Shown here: piece by piece, positions 9,538 to 20,532 of the stretch
How the letters are laid out: each line of letters starts with the position of its first letter
Numbering within the stretch: position 1 is the stretch's first letter
Assembly: GCA_039621445.1 (NCBI GenBank)
Contig: CP154954.1
Coordinates: 12,890,716-12,954,715, forward strand
Direction: 5' to 3'
From: Euglena gracilis
Lineage: Eukaryota; Euglenida; Euglenophyceae; Euglenales
Length of the DNA stretch: 64,000 nt
Translations under genes and position numbers: made by a program
Notes under the pieces: model-generated
The model's database searches: none
Seen by the model: only the letters and a program-made list of their open reading frames with translations
What the model was told of the DNA's origin: nothing

Positions 9538-12500
9538 GTAAGTCTCGCGGATTTAGTCACCCCTTTTCACCCCAGGGTTTCACACTTTCTTTTTGACAAT
9601 CAACAGAAAGATTCAGGGTCCTTTGGTTAATGAAGGTTGCCCATTGTTCTTTTTTCCCCATTGGGCCACAGAGACCCCCGCCCAGGCTTATGGTTGGGAC
9701 AGTCCGTTGCGGTATATCATTTGCAGTTATAAGACGCTGTTCTTGAAACTCTTTCTTTGTTGTTGGATATTTTATTTTTGCGTCTCTTTGTTATGAGCAT
9801 GTGTTGACTTGAAAGTTTTGGTTAGAAATGATTCCGATTCAAATCTGACTTTGGGGCCAAGGTTTGATATAAGGAGGGCGTACATGGTTTAGGTGGGGGG
9901 TGTCCCGCCCACGCCCCCCCCCCCTCCTGGCCCGGGGGGGGTCCGGACCACCCCCCCACACCTGCCAGTGTGGGCCGGATCGACCCTGGGGGGGGGTACC
10001 CAGGACCCCCCAAAAGGGCCAATTTTTTCCTCCGGCGCTTCGCGCCGAATTTTTTTTGCATTTTTTGGCAAATTTTAGCCCCAAAAGTGCCCAAAAGGGC
10101 ACTTTTGGTCGGTTTGGGGGGTCTCAAAAATTTTCGGCTGGTGCTTCGCGCTGGGCCGAAAATCGGTCACTCGGGCCCCCCGCACACCCCTGTTTAGGTG
10201 GGGGGGGTGTTGTCCCCCCCCCCCCCCCCCCCTCCTGGCCTGCAGGGGGGGGTCCCAACGCCCCCCCCCACCTGTCCTTACATCGTACCCTGTTTGAGGC
10301 CCAGTTTTCAGCTGAGACCTTTTTCATTAGAAACGCGAGAAAGGGAAAAAAATATTTATTATATTATTAATTGTATTTATGTCACAACAATACAAACGTT
10401 TGGAAGTCCATGGAAGCTGAGGACCACCCTCGGTAAGTCTCGCAGATTTAGTCACCCCTTTTCACCCCAGGGTTTCACACTTTCTTTTTGACAATCAACA
10501 GAAAGATTCAGGGTCCTTTGGTAATGAAGGTGCCCATTGTTCTTTTTTCCCCATTGGGCCACAGAGACCCCCCGCCAGGCTTATGGTTGGGACAGTCCGT
10601 TGCGGTATATCATTTGCAGTTATAAGACGCTGTTCTTGAAACTCTTTCTTTGTGTTGGATATTTTATTTTTGCGTCTCTTTGTTATGAGCATGTGTTGAC
10701 TTGGAAAGTTTTGGTTAGAAATGATTGGGATTCAAATCTTACTTTGGGGGCAAGGTTTGATATAAGGAGGGCGCGTACATGGTTTAGGTGGGGGTTTGTT
10801 TTTGTCCCCCCAACCCCCCCCCCCCCCCCCCCCCCCCCCCTCCTGGCCCGCAGGGGGGGTCCGGACCACCCCCCCCACCTGCCAGGGGGGTCCGGATCGA
10901 CCCTGGGGGGGTACCCAGGACCCCCCAAAAAGGGTCAATTTTTTTGCATTTTTTGGCACGTTTTAGCCCCAAAAGTGCCCAAAATGGCACTCTTGGTCGT
11001 TTTGGGGGGTCAAAAATTTTCGGCTGGCGCTTCGCGCCGGGCCGAAAATCGGTCACTCGGGCCGCACCCCTGTTTAGGTGGGGGGGGTGCCCCCCCGCCC
11101 CCCCCACCTCCTGGCCTGCAGGGGCGGTCCGGACCACCCCCCCCACCTGTCCTTACATCGCACCCTGTTTGGGGCCCAATTTTCAGCTGAGACCTTTTTC
11201 ATTAGAAACGTGAGAAACGGAAAAAAATATTATTATATTATTAATTGTATTTATGTCACAACAATACAAACGTTTGGAAGTCCATGAAAGCTGAGGACCA
11301 CCCTCGGTAAGTCTCGCGGATTTAGTCACCCCTTTTCACCCCAGGGTTTCACACTTTCTTTTTGACAATCAACAGAAAGATTCAGGGTCCTTTGGTAATG
11401 AAGGTGCCCATTGTTCTTTTTTCCCCATTGGGCCACAGAGACCCCCCCGCCAGGCTTATGGTTGGGACAGTCCGTTGCGGTATATCATTTGCAGTTACAA
11501 GACGCTGTTCTTGAAACTCTTTCTTTGTGTTGGATATTTTATTTTTGAGTCTCTTTGTTATGAGCATGTGTTGACTTTGAAAGTTTTGGTTAGAAATGAT
11601 TCCGATTCAAATCTGACTTTGGGGCCAAGGTTTGATATAAGGAGGGCGTACATGGTTTAGGTGGGGGGTGTCCCCCCCACCCCCCCCCTCCTGGCCCGCA
11701 GGGGGGGTCCGGACCACCCCCCCCCACCTGCCAGGGGGGTCCGGATCGACCCTGGGGGGGTACCCAGGACCCTCCAAAAAGGGTCAATTTTTTTGCATTT
11801 TTTGGCACGTTTTAGCCCCAAAAGTGCCCAAAATGGCACTTTTGGTCGTTTTGGGGGGTAAAAAATTTTCGGCTGGCGCTTCGCGCCGGGCCTAAAATCG
11901 TTCACTCGGGCCGCACCCCTTTTTAGGTGGGGGGGGTGTCTCCCCCCCACCCCCCCACCTCCTGGCCTGCAGGGGGGGGTCCGGACCACCCCCCCCCACC
12001 TGTCCTTACATCGAACCCTGTTTGGGGCCCAATTTTCAGCTGAGACCTTTTTCATTAGAAACGTGAGAAACGGAAAAAATATTATTATATTATTAATTGT
12101 ATTTATGTCACAACAATACAAACGTTTGGAAGTCCATGAAAGCTGAGGACCACCCTCGGTAAGTCTCGCGGATTTAGTCACCCCTTTTCACCCCAGGGTT
12201 TCACACTTTCTTTTTGACAATTAACAGAAAGATTCAGGGTCCTTTGGTAATGAAGGTGCCCATTGTTCTTTTTTCCCCATTGGGCCACAGAGACCCCCCC
12301 CCCGCCAGGCTTATGGTTGGGACAGTCCGTTGCGGTATATCATTTGCAGTTATAAGACGCTGTTCTTGAAACTCTTTCTTTGTGTTGGATATTTTATTTT
12401 TGCGTCTCTTTGTTATGAGCATGTGTTGACTTTGAAAGTTTTGGTTAGAAATGATTCCGATTCAAATCTGACTTTGGGGCCAAGGTTTGATATAAGGAGG

Positions 12501-13871
12501 GCGTACATGGTTTAGGTGGGGGGTGTCCCCCCCACCCCCCCCCCTCCTGGCCCGCACGTGGGGTCCGGACCACCCCCCCCCACCTGCCAGGGTGGTCCGG
12601 ATCGACCCTGGGGGGGTACCCAGGACCCCCCAAAAAGGGTCATTTTTTTCCTCCGGCGCTTCGCAGCTATTTTTTTTGCATTTTTTGGCACATTTTAGCC
12701 CCAAAAGTGCCCAAAATGGCACTTTTGGTCGTTTTGGGGGGTCAAAAATTTTCGGCTGGTGCTTCGCGCCGGGCCGAAAATCGGTCACTCGGGCCGCACC
12801 CCTGTTTAGGTGGGGGGGGGTGTCCCCCCCCCACCCCCCCACCTCCTGGCCTGCAGGGGGGGTCCGGACCACCCCCCCCACCTGTCCTTACATCGAACCC
12901 TGTTTGGGGCCCAATTTTCAGCTGAGACCTTTTTCATTAGAAACGTGAGAAAGGGAAAAAAATATTATTATATTATTAATTGTATTTATGTCACAACAAT
13001 ACAAACGTTTGGAAGTCCATGGAAGCTGAGGACCACCCTCGGTAAGTCTCGCAGATTTAGTCACCCCTTTTCACCCCAGGGTTTCACACTTTCTTTTTGA
13101 CAATCAACAGAAAGATTCAGGGTCCTTTGGTAATGAAGGTGCCCATTGTTCTTTTTTCCCCATTGGGCCACAGAGACCCCCCCGCCAGGCTTATGGTTGG
13201 GACAGTCCGTTGCGGTATATCATTTGCAGTTATAAGACGCTGTTCTTGAAACTCTTTCTTTGTGTTGGATATTTTATTTTTGCGTCTCTTTGTTATGAGC
13301 ATGTGTTGACTTTGAAAGTTTTGGTTAGAAATGATTCCGATTCAAATCTGACTTTGGGGCCAAGGTTTGATATAAGGAGGGCGTACATGGTTTAGGTGGG
13401 GGGTGTCCCCCCCCCCCCCCCCCCCCCTGGCCCGCAGGGGGGGTCCGGACCACCCCCCCCCTGGGGAGGGTACCCGGGACCCCCCCCAAAAAGGGTCAAT
13501 TTTTTCCTCCGGCGCTTTGCGCCGAATTTTTTTTGCATTTTTTGGCACATTTTAGCCCCAAAAGTGCCCAAAATGGCACTTTTGGTCGTTTTGGGGGGTC
13601 AAAAATTTTCGGCTGGCACTTCGCGCCGGGCTGAAATTCGGTCACTCGGGCCGCACCCCTGTTTAGGTGGGGGGGGGTGGCCCCCCCCCACCCCCCTCCC
13701 TCCTGGCCTGCAGGGGGGGGTCCGGACCACCCCCCCCCCCACCTGTCCTTACATCGAACCCTGTTTGGGGCCCAATTTTCAGCTGAGACCTTTTTCATTA
13801 GAAACGTGAGAAACGGAAAAAAAATATTATTATATTATTAATTGTATTTATGTCACAACAATACAAACGTT
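9511..13871. repeat. Five-unit tandem array, about 850-895 bp per unit
   Basis: The landmark CTCGGTAAGTCTCGC lies at about 9,535, 10,430, 11,304, 12,156 and 13,039, giving unit lengths of 895, 874, 852 and 883 bp. Each unit starts with the 3' end of the preceding candidate exon and its donor, then a CCCCAGGGTTTCAC acceptor-like site, a unique AT-rich part, and two C-run/G-run hairpin modules each with a GCGCTTCGCGC core, and it ends ATACAAACGTTT. Units are nearly identical outside homopolymers, so the array is young. A minus-strand frame of 61-65 codons recurs in most units, but near-identity makes that uninformative. Copy B has no array. Confidence 0.9.
9880..10288. repeat. Long palindromic module inside array unit 1
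   Basis: GTACATGGTTTAGGTGGGGGG on the left pairs with GTACGATGTAAGGACAGGTGG read from the right end on the other strand. Between them are C-runs, G-runs and two GCGCTTCGCG hairpins (10,036-10,050 and about 10,142-10,156). The same layout repeats in the other four units, with a C27 run at 10,814-10,840 in unit 2. It resembles the inside of the hAT-like elements but no target duplication can be seen because the array has amplified it. Confidence 0.55.
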
Positions 13872-14640
13872 TTTACAACAATCTTTTTCGAAAGGGAAAG
13901 AGAAAATTGTGTTTCTTTTTTTAGAACATTTCAAACAAAATGAGTTTTAATGACTAATTTAATATTTTCAAAATGGAATGAGTCACTACCCTAGTTTTTT
14001 TTGGACAACTTTTTTTTTCTTTCAGAACAACATTCCAGGATTCTGCCAGAATTCTGCAAGTTCACGACCTTGACCAGAATACAACTCCGGAGGTCAAAGT
14101 GGGGGACTGAATTCCCTTTTCTCTGCCACGGCCCACAGATTTTTTTGGGGCCTCAACTTCTCAAAACCTCAATTTCTGCCGTTTTGGAGGAAAAAAATTG
14201 TCAGAGTCAGAAGATTTGGAATTTTGGGCCATTTTTGGGATCAGATTTTGACCAACAATCCCTGGACTCATTAACTCCCCATTTAGTTCATTCACCGTTT
14301 CATTGACCGATCCCAACCATGGTGTAATCACTCTGGGGCATTGTTTTTCCTCCGTAGGGACAACCCGCCTAAGAGAAAAACCAGACGAAGATGACGGAAG
14401 TTCCCGCATCACTGTGGAGGCATTTGGAGTTTCAGAGACCTCCTCCATCAGAAAGGAGTATCCACATGTGCAGGGACACCAGGGATTTCAGGGACCTCCT
14501 TGATTCGTCATTTTATCAAAGGCGGGAATCCTCACTTCCCATTGCGGACTTTCCGGAGAGTGACGCCTGCATGTAAAAAGTCCTTATTTTTCGGTTGAAG
14601 AAGTGTATTGCGACAGGAATTTTTTTTTTAAGTTAGGGAC
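13872..14640. other. Unassigned sequence after the array
   Basis: Mostly AT-rich. Short open frames exist on both strands at 14,001-14,503 but have no partner in copy B to test them and no recognisable motif. Confidence 0.45.
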
Positions 14641-14649
14641 CGTCCTTCT

Positions 14650-15200
14650 GATCGACAGAAGTGCTTTCTTTTGCATTTCCAACTCAGACGAAATATTTTT
14701 GATGTCAACTCAGGGAGTGGGGTCATATTCCCCCTCGAGTCAGCTCAGTCTTCCCGAGTTTCCAAGTACCCCTCGGGTTTCCAAGCTCCCCACGGCCAAG
14801 AGGATCTGTGAAAACGTACGAGGCGACAGCAAAACTTTGTTGTGTTTGACTTTGACCTAATAATGATGGTGAAACCGCGGCTCGTTTGTTTCGTCCCGTC
14901 CCCCACCGCCGCTGCCGGCCCACCCTGGCGGTCTCTTCCTTCCACTGTTGTGCCTCTGCCACTTGGCTGGGACGCTCCCCCCTCCGGTCTGCACCGCCAG
15001 CGCTGACGCACCGCCAGTGCGCCGGGCCTTCCACACACGCACTCAGCCGCTGCGAGTCGCACACTCTCGGGTGACAAAGAGACCTTTCCACCCCTGGACT
15101 GACCCCGTGTGGAAAGCCACGCAAGACAACCGTTCACAAGTCTCTCTCTTTTTGCTCTCTGTTCCTGCTCTTTTCCAGGAGCAGGCATGATTATTTTTAA
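14650..15200. repeat. Block present four times in part (A, B twice, B-internal)
   Basis: The part 14,655-14,850 matches 45,627-45,795 and, at its end, 43,300-43,345. The part 14,880-15,180 matches 51,150-51,400 and 43,390-43,500. A shared core reads CCACCCTGGCGGTCTCTTCCT and then CTCCCCCCTCCGGTCTGCACC. Plus and minus frames are both open over the core, and the copies disagree beyond it because of small indels, so I cannot assign a product. A CTTTTCCAG acceptor-like site ends the block at about 15,178. Confidence 0.6.
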
Positions 15201-15799
15201 TGCACCTTTTCCCCGAAATTTTAAAGCATTTTAAGGCCTTTTTAAGCCTTTTTAAGGCGCTATTTTGGTCCAAGGGCTGTTGACCCTTAAAAGCGAGTAA
15301 TCCGTCAGCGTCCAGCCGCCCTTCGGGCGGCGGGAAATAAATACATCTAAGGGATGGGGGTGGAGGGGGTCCAGGGCTGCAAAAAGCTGCGGGCCCCCCC
15401 AGGTGTCAAATTTTTTTTAGGCAATAATACTTAAAAACAGCTGAAAATTTAATGAAAACTTTTCGCATTGCCAGGAACAAAATTTAAAAATTGAAAAGCC
15501 AGAACACATAAAACAAGAAAACCCAAGCAAATATGATAAAACAAAAAAAATTGCTTTCTGAAGCACACAACAAGTCAGTGACTACACAGGGAGGAGAAAT
15601 CCCTATAAAGACAGGACAGCGGGGACAGAGGGGAGAGTAGAGTACAGTTTCCCGGGCAGGTCTGGGTCAGAAGGGAAAAGAGCTGACATTTTCGTCCCTG
15701 GGGGAAAGTGCCTCACCTTCCGAAACAGCAGGGGGAGACAGCAGACAGAGCATTGACGAAGGGAAGGCTGGGGGAAGAATATCAAGGGGCCAAGTTTGG
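15201..15799. other. Unassigned, partly shared with copy B
   Basis: The part 15,190-15,290 matches 51,395-51,520 and is built of imperfect TTTTAAGGC units. From 15,300 on there is CCGCCCTTCGGGCGGCGGG, a short perfect hairpin, then anonymous sequence. Confidence 0.45.
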
Positions 15800-16520
15800 A
15801 TGCTAAGAATTTTGTTGGGCCATGAGCAAAATAACCCAAACTGTTAAAAGGTCCAAGATAACAAGTAATGCCGAGGGTCCACTTTTGGGGCAAGCCTGCA
15901 TGCAACGAGGAGGGGGCGAAACGCCCGGGGAAGGGTGTTCAGGGAAGAGATACCCCCCAAACCAGCAAAGGAAACAATCCCCCTGCTCAAAACACGGCAA
16001 GGTTTTGGGTTTGTTCTTGACACGGGCAATCAATGACACAGTGTGTGAAATAAAAGGGGGCCAAGGTATGTCTGTCCCTTGGGAAACACCTGCTTCGATT
16101 GCTAAATCCCCCGAATAAGCAATTGGTCGCCTATATTTATGTTTCTGAAAAGGGGCTGAAGGTGATTTGAATTTGGGGGTGAATGTTTCTTTCAAGCTCT
16201 CCAATGCCATTTTCATGAATATTTTCTTCACAGCACCAGGCTCGGAATGTCTTTTGTTTGGGGTTTGCTTGCATTCAGGTGTCGGCCAAAATAGTCCAAA
16301 GGGCTGCTGAAATTTGGGGGTTACTCACAAAGGGGTTGCTAACATTGGGTGGTTTTTTCACGGTCCTTGCTATGGTGTTTCCAGTCTAATTCATCCCGTC
16401 AGGCTGGCCCTGTCCACCCCCAGGTCTCTCCCTCCTGGCCAGGCATTGTTATTTTTAAGGCGGCTAGAAAAACTTTAAAATCCCTTAAAATCCTTAAAAT
16501 GGACTGGCGGAATTTTCTCT
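15800..16520 (-). repeat. Block inverted relative to copy B (51,750-52,440)
   Basis: Reading the minus strand here gives the plus strand of copy B: CATGAAAATGGCATTGG at 16,200 corresponds to CATGAAAATTGCATTGG at 52,027, and CCAAAACCTTGCCGTGTTTTGA to 52,240-52,261. The neighbouring blocks on both sides are direct. TTTTAAGGC-type short repeats lie at the boundaries in both copies and may have mediated the flip. A minus-strand frame (16,231 down to 15,803) is open for 142 codons in A, but indels break it in B. Confidence 0.7.
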
Positions 16521-16677
16521 GACCGATCAAGAATCAAAGATCAAAATCTCTCCAAAACAAGCCAACTTCCGGAAGAAAAAATGATGTCTGGCATTGCTGG
16601 AACATTATCTATCCAACCAGAACTCAAAAAAATGTGTTTTCCCCTAATTCAGTTGTTTCGTCATTAGTCTTGCTTTT

Positions 16678-17049
16678 TTGTGGTTAAACCCCCCCATGGG
16701 TTGCTGGCTTACAACAACTGGTATTTTCATCTGGGTGGCTCGTTTGCACCCTAAAGACCATTGGAATCTTAATAGCTGTCCTGAATTAGTTTGCCCCTTG
16801 GTCTGTTGTTGCCAACACGAACACAACGGGGGAGCATTCAACCCCATCCCAAACTTGGACGGCATTTGCAACGTTCCATCTGCCCCCACCCCCACCTTTT
16901 CCCAGGGAATCCCTCCTCTCAACAAAATGCTCTCCTCTCTGTCGCTGCCCTGCGGTTCCGATGTGCGGGTTGAGTGGACGGGCTCCAGAGCGGCTAAGGC
17001 GGCGTGCAGGCGATTGATTGCTGCGTTTAGCCGAAGGTTGGGGTGGTAA
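16678..17049 (+). CDS. Candidate exon with conserved frame, copy A
   Basis: From about 16,809 to 17,017 this stretch aligns without a gap to 54,205-54,412 of copy B over some 205 bases, and one frame is readable in both. Shared residues include I-C-N-V-P-S-A-P-T-P, then N-K-M-L-S-S-L-S-L-P-C-G and D-V-R-V-E-W-T-G-S-R-A-A. Differences include conservative ones such as K to R and N to D. After C-R-R-L the copies differ by a four-base indel, so they end differently. The opposite strand is also open over much of it (G-V-G-A-D-G-T-L-Q-M is shared), so the coding strand is not settled. No domain is recognised. Confidence 0.42.
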   Translation: MWLNPPMGCWLTTTGIFIWVARLHPKDHWNLNSCPELVCPLVCCCQHEHNGGAFNPIPNLDGICNVPSAPTPTFSQGIPPLNKMLSSLSLPCGSDVRVEWTGSRAAKAACRRLIAAFSRRLGW

Positions 17050-17085
17050 CTACCTTCCCTGTATGGGTATGCTTTTTATGGTTGC

Positions 17086-17763
17086 ATGGGATTGTATACA
17101 ATTTGGGGGGAAAATATGAAAAAGGAGTACGCGGGCTCGGTGACCTTATTTTTGCATAGGTCTCCCACACGCCGTCGTCAAGTGCTTCCAACATCGGCAC
17201 CTCACCGGTGTCAAGAAGATGTCACGAGGAAAATGCATCATGATGTAAAAAAAGCAGCGTTTTGGGACTTCGCCTACTTCCATTCTGACCAATTTCTTTC
17301 AGCAACCAAAAAAAAGGAAGTATGGCCAACGAAACTGAATTTATCTGAGTGTCATGCAGAGATAACATTTGTTTTGTGCTTTGAAGCAGGGGTTGTCTTT
17401 AAGCCGAACCAATTCGAATCTATTCGTGGGGGGTCCAGCATCCTTTCCACAGCCTTTCTACATTTGCCCCTCCCCGGCTGGGCAGCAGACCTCCCTTTTG
17501 TTTGGAGCTTTGGTTGTTATTTGATTGAGATAATGCAATTTGCATGTGATTTGATGGTGCAATTTGCATGTGATTTGATGGTCCAATTTGCATGTGATTT
17601 GATGGTCCAATTTGCATGTGATTTGATGGTCCAATTTGCATGTGATTTGATGGTGCAATTTGCATGTGATTTGATGGTCCAATTTGCATGTGATTTGATG
17701 GTCCAATTTGCATGTGATTTGATGGTGCAATTTGCATGTAGTTTGATGGTGCAATTTGCGTGA
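17086..17763 (+). CDS. 225-codon frame ending in a repeated octapeptide
   Basis: The middle of the frame, K-K-K-E-V-W-P-T-K-L-N-L-S at 17,310-17,350, is matched by K-K-K-E-M-W-P-T-K-L-N-L-S at 56,632-56,670 in copy B, both followed by F-V-L-C. The end is a run of the octapeptide MVQFACDL, about nine and a half times, coded by a 24-bp minisatellite. In copy B the same frame ends in Y-A-C-D-L and a stop with no repeat. About 120 bp between the two parts is missing in B. Methionine-start choice is arbitrary and an intron cannot be excluded. Function unknown. Confidence 0.4.
   Translation: MGLYTIWGENMKKEYAGSVTLFLHRSPTRRRQVLPTSAPHRCQEDVTRKMHHDVKKAAFWDFAYFHSDQFLSATKKKEVWPTKLNLSECHAEITFVLCFEAGVVFKPNQFESIRGGSSILSTAFLHLPLPGWAADLPFVWSFGCYLIEIMQFACDLMVQFACDLMVQFACDLMVQFACDLMVQFACDLMVQFACDLMVQFACDLMVQFACDLMVQFACSLMVQFA
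17533..17761. repeat. 24-bp minisatellite, about 9.5 units
   Basis: The unit is GTGATTTGATGGTCCAATTTGCAT with one variable base (C or G at the second G of GGTCC). Copy B at 56,735-56,752 has a single unit, ATATGCATGTGATTTGTAAACC, in the same context, so the array grew after the duplication. The unit length is a multiple of three, so expansion keeps the frame. Confidence 0.92.
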
Positions 17764-17879
17764 TTTGTGAACCATGAAGGCAGTGCCGGAAGCCATTGTT
17801 GGTGGTAAAAGTGTTTAGTGGGAACGCAAGAGCTCCAAGATTTGGAATTGCGTGTGTTGCAGACATCAAGTTGCGAAGG

Positions 17880-19130
17880 ATAGTGGGATAGTGCATTTTT
17901 TCAAATTGTGGAAATTTTTTTTGATGATTTTTTTTTGTTTGCATTTTTTCAAAACATTTTTTTTTTGGGCATTTTTTTGAGTGAAAGTTTTAAGTTGAAA
18001 TTTGATTTTTTTTGCATTTTTTTTTTTATTTTTGATGGGTGATGTGTTTTTTTTGAGGATGATTGATTTGATTTTTTTTTCATGTTTTTTTTTTTAATGG
18101 GGTTTTTTTTTTTTGAATTGAAGGATTTTGAAAGTTGATTTGTTTTTGAAATTTTTGGAAGTTGATTTTGATTGTGAACAGTTTATAATTTTTTTCAGTT
18201 TTTTTTTTTTTGCAAGTTATTGAAGTTTAGTTTTTTGAATTTGTTGCTGTTAGGAGGCACCATTGGGGGGGGACCAGCAGGGGGGAGATGCCAGGGGGCA
18301 GGGGGGGGGGGGGGGGGGGGGGTAACCAGTGGTGTGGTTTTGCAACAGTCGTGGAGTTTTACCATGCTTTTTGAATTTTCATTTTAACTTTTTTGATTTT
18401 TTTGATTTTTTTTTTTTTTTTTTGTTTGTTGTTTTTTGTTGTTGTTTTGTTTTTGTTGTTTTTGATGTGATTTTTGTTTGTTTTTTTGCAATTTTTTTTG
18501 AAATGTTTTTTTTTTGCCTGTTTTTGGTGGTTGCAGGTGTGGGGCAATGTGTGCGTGAGGTGCATTTTTGAAGCAGCGCGATGATGGTTTGGGTGTTTGG
18601 TGTTTTTTGAAATGTTGTGGATTGAATTCTTGGTGTTGTTTGTTTTTGATTTTGAATTTTGAAGAATGTTGTTTCTGGTGATGTATTGCTGTTTTTTGAA
18701 TTAAGTGAATGATTGGGACAGGAGTTTGCGAATTGAAAAAATATTGATGAATGCAATCGAGGAAGGAACGGGGTTTTTGATGAATGGGAAAGATTGAAAG
18801 TGCTTTTTGGACTTTTGTTTTCTGAATTTCTTTGCAAGGAATGATTGACGTTTGAAGGAACAGAATTTTTTTTTTTGAATTTTTTGATTGAATGAATTTT
18901 TGAATTGTTTTTGGTGGGCATGGATTTGTTTTTGCTTTTTGTTGCAATTTGTTGATGAAATTGTTTTGATGTGGGTGAAATTTGCATTTGATTGAATTTG
19001 TTTTTGTGTTTTTGATGATTTTGGTGTGTTTTGATGTTTTGATTTGTGAATTTGCATGGTCCAATTTATTGATTTTTGATGTTTTGTTGATGTTTTTTTT
19101 GTGAAAATTTGCATTTTTGTTGGTGAAAGC
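17880..19130. repeat. T-rich low-complexity expansion with a G22 run
   Basis: The plus strand is dominated by TTTTTGATTTT-like units; the minus strand therefore shows a false 321-codon Lys/Asn/Gln-rich frame. A 22-base G-run lies at 18,301-18,322. The flanks 17,818-17,880 and 19,138-19,205 are themselves related (GGGAAC, then GAGCTCCAAGATT, then GAAGGATAGTG), so the expansion lies between two copies of one short sequence. Copy B at 56,800-56,880 has no expansion. Confidence 0.85.
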
Positions 19131-19700
19131 ATTTTTGTGGGAACACGGAAGGTGTGATTGGAGTGGTGGAGCTCCAAGATTGGAATTGTGTGATGTGAAG
19201 GATAGTGAAGGAAATAGTGAAATTGTTTTCAAATGGATAATTCCTTGAAAGTTGGAAAAAAATGGCTCACCGTGGCAAAACGGCAAAGTGACTAAAACTG
19301 GGCTTGGGGATGAATTGGCTGTTGAAGAGAAGAAAGCTTTCGAAGGCAATGTAGCTGCTTAATTGAATGAAATGCATCTTCTTTGCTTTAAATATTTTTC
19401 CAGATATTCTCACATGAAAGATTACAGTTGAGATTGCTGCTATTGAAGCTCCAGAGGGGAGGGTCCTAATCAGCTGTTGGATTGAACCGGCTTGGCACCC
19501 GAAAGCGGCAAAAAAATGCCCAAACCCACCTGCCTTGGGTTTTTTTTTCAGCCATTTTATTTAGGTGAAAACCCCAAAAACTATCAAATTTTGGGAAATG
19601 GCCATTTTTGACCATTTTGGACCCCTTGTCATCAACCTTTTTTTCGGTCCAGGCTGGTTTCACTGTCCTGCTGAGATTTTATTGTCACTCACCGGCTGGC
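19130..19700. other. A/B shared block, no gene supported
   Basis: The part 19,235-19,300 matches 56,890-56,960 (CTTTGAAAGTTG and GGCTCACCGTGGCAAAA) and 19,470-19,570 matches 57,060-57,185 (CTGCCTTGGGTTTTTTTTCAGCC). Indels are frequent. Confidence 0.45.
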
Positions 19701-19709
19701 AGGTGTTAG

Positions 19710-20369
19710 TTGGCAATTTGTTCAACCCAAGACAACCGATCCCACAAGAATACCTCCCTCTTCGACCTGAAGAAGGACGAAGACGGTGGTGGATCGGGAG
19801 GAAACAAATTTATTGGATGGCAAAATTTTCGCCTAGGACCCCGTACAAAATTTCCTGAACTTAAACCGGTGGAGTCCGAAGCAGCGCCGTCTGCAACTGA
19901 ACAGGAACCCACAACAGTTGCGTCATCCACAACGACAACAGCCAAAAGAGCAGCGAAGTCTGCAACCAAACGTTCGGAAGAACGTTTGCTACAACCTCCA
20001 TCTACACCTACAATGCCTGCGGAACATACCCCCGTATATTCTTCAGACTCGTCGTCCGTTTCGTCCTCTGGGTCCTCCGGAGTGAGGAAATGGAAGAAGG
20101 GACAGACAATGAACACAGCACACGCTTCGTCTCCTCTGCCACCATAAGTTCCCCGTGGATTTCTGGGGCTTTGGAGTGCGCGGTCTGACGCATTCCAAAT
20201 AATAATCCAAAATGTGGCCGGATTCATCGTAAGGCCTTCCCCCTCAAGCATCCTCCCAGGAATCCGACACGTAGGGAGAGGCTGCTTGATGACCTGTGGA
20301 GACATCGAACCCAACCCCGGACCAGCGGACCACCACATGGTCGACCTGGCACACGGCGCAGCCCACTGA
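19710..20369 (+). pseudogene. Retroelement N-terminal relic ending in a 2A motif
   Basis: One frame runs from 19,710 to 20,369 with a single stop at 20,145-20,147. Its first 145 codons are rich in Ser, Thr, Ala and Lys, with a K-R-S-E-E-R and a run of Ser residues, like a disordered leader. After the stop the same frame continues without interruption to a 2A peptide motif at 20,298-20,324 and ends 14 codons later. In several non-LTR retrotransposon families 2A sequences precede the reverse-transcriptase part. Here the downstream frame is lost at once, so the element is dead. Confidence 0.6.
20298..20324 (+). other. 2A ribosome-skipping motif (G-D-I-E-P-N-P-G-P)
   Basis: The codons read C-L-M-T-C-G-D-I-E-P-N-P-G-P, which fits the 2A consensus D-(V/I)-E-x-N-P-G-P exactly, with the usual upstream C-G. 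In active 2A peptides the ribosome omits the bond between the last Gly and Pro. Such motifs are known in non-LTR retroelements of trypanosomes, echinoderms, cnidarians and other animals. It sits in a broken frame, so it is probably a relic. Confidence 0.75.
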
Positions 20370-20532
20370 GACGCCGCAGCGGTCATCGACCCAGCAGGTC
20401 AAGAGGTCAACCTGCGTCTCATCCAGGATTCCATCATCGTCGGCCCTCCTCGATGCCCCATTTAGGACATTCTACAAGACCGCATTCATACAGTGCGCCA
20501 TGTAACCTGCCAAATGTCAGCAAGGGGTATCG

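Noticed and set aside
10788-13809. Recurrent Pro/Gly-rich frames of 120-174 codons in the tandem array
   Set aside because: They run through the C-run and G-run hairpins; their repetition reflects the array, and run lengths vary between units so the frames change.
17533-17761. CRISPR array
   Set aside because: The 24-bp units are directly adjacent without spacers, and the window is eukaryotic.
18379-19349. 321-codon minus-strand frame rich in Lys, Asn, Gln and Ser
   Set aside because: It lies in the T-rich expansion, its composition follows from the bases, and copy B has no such sequence.
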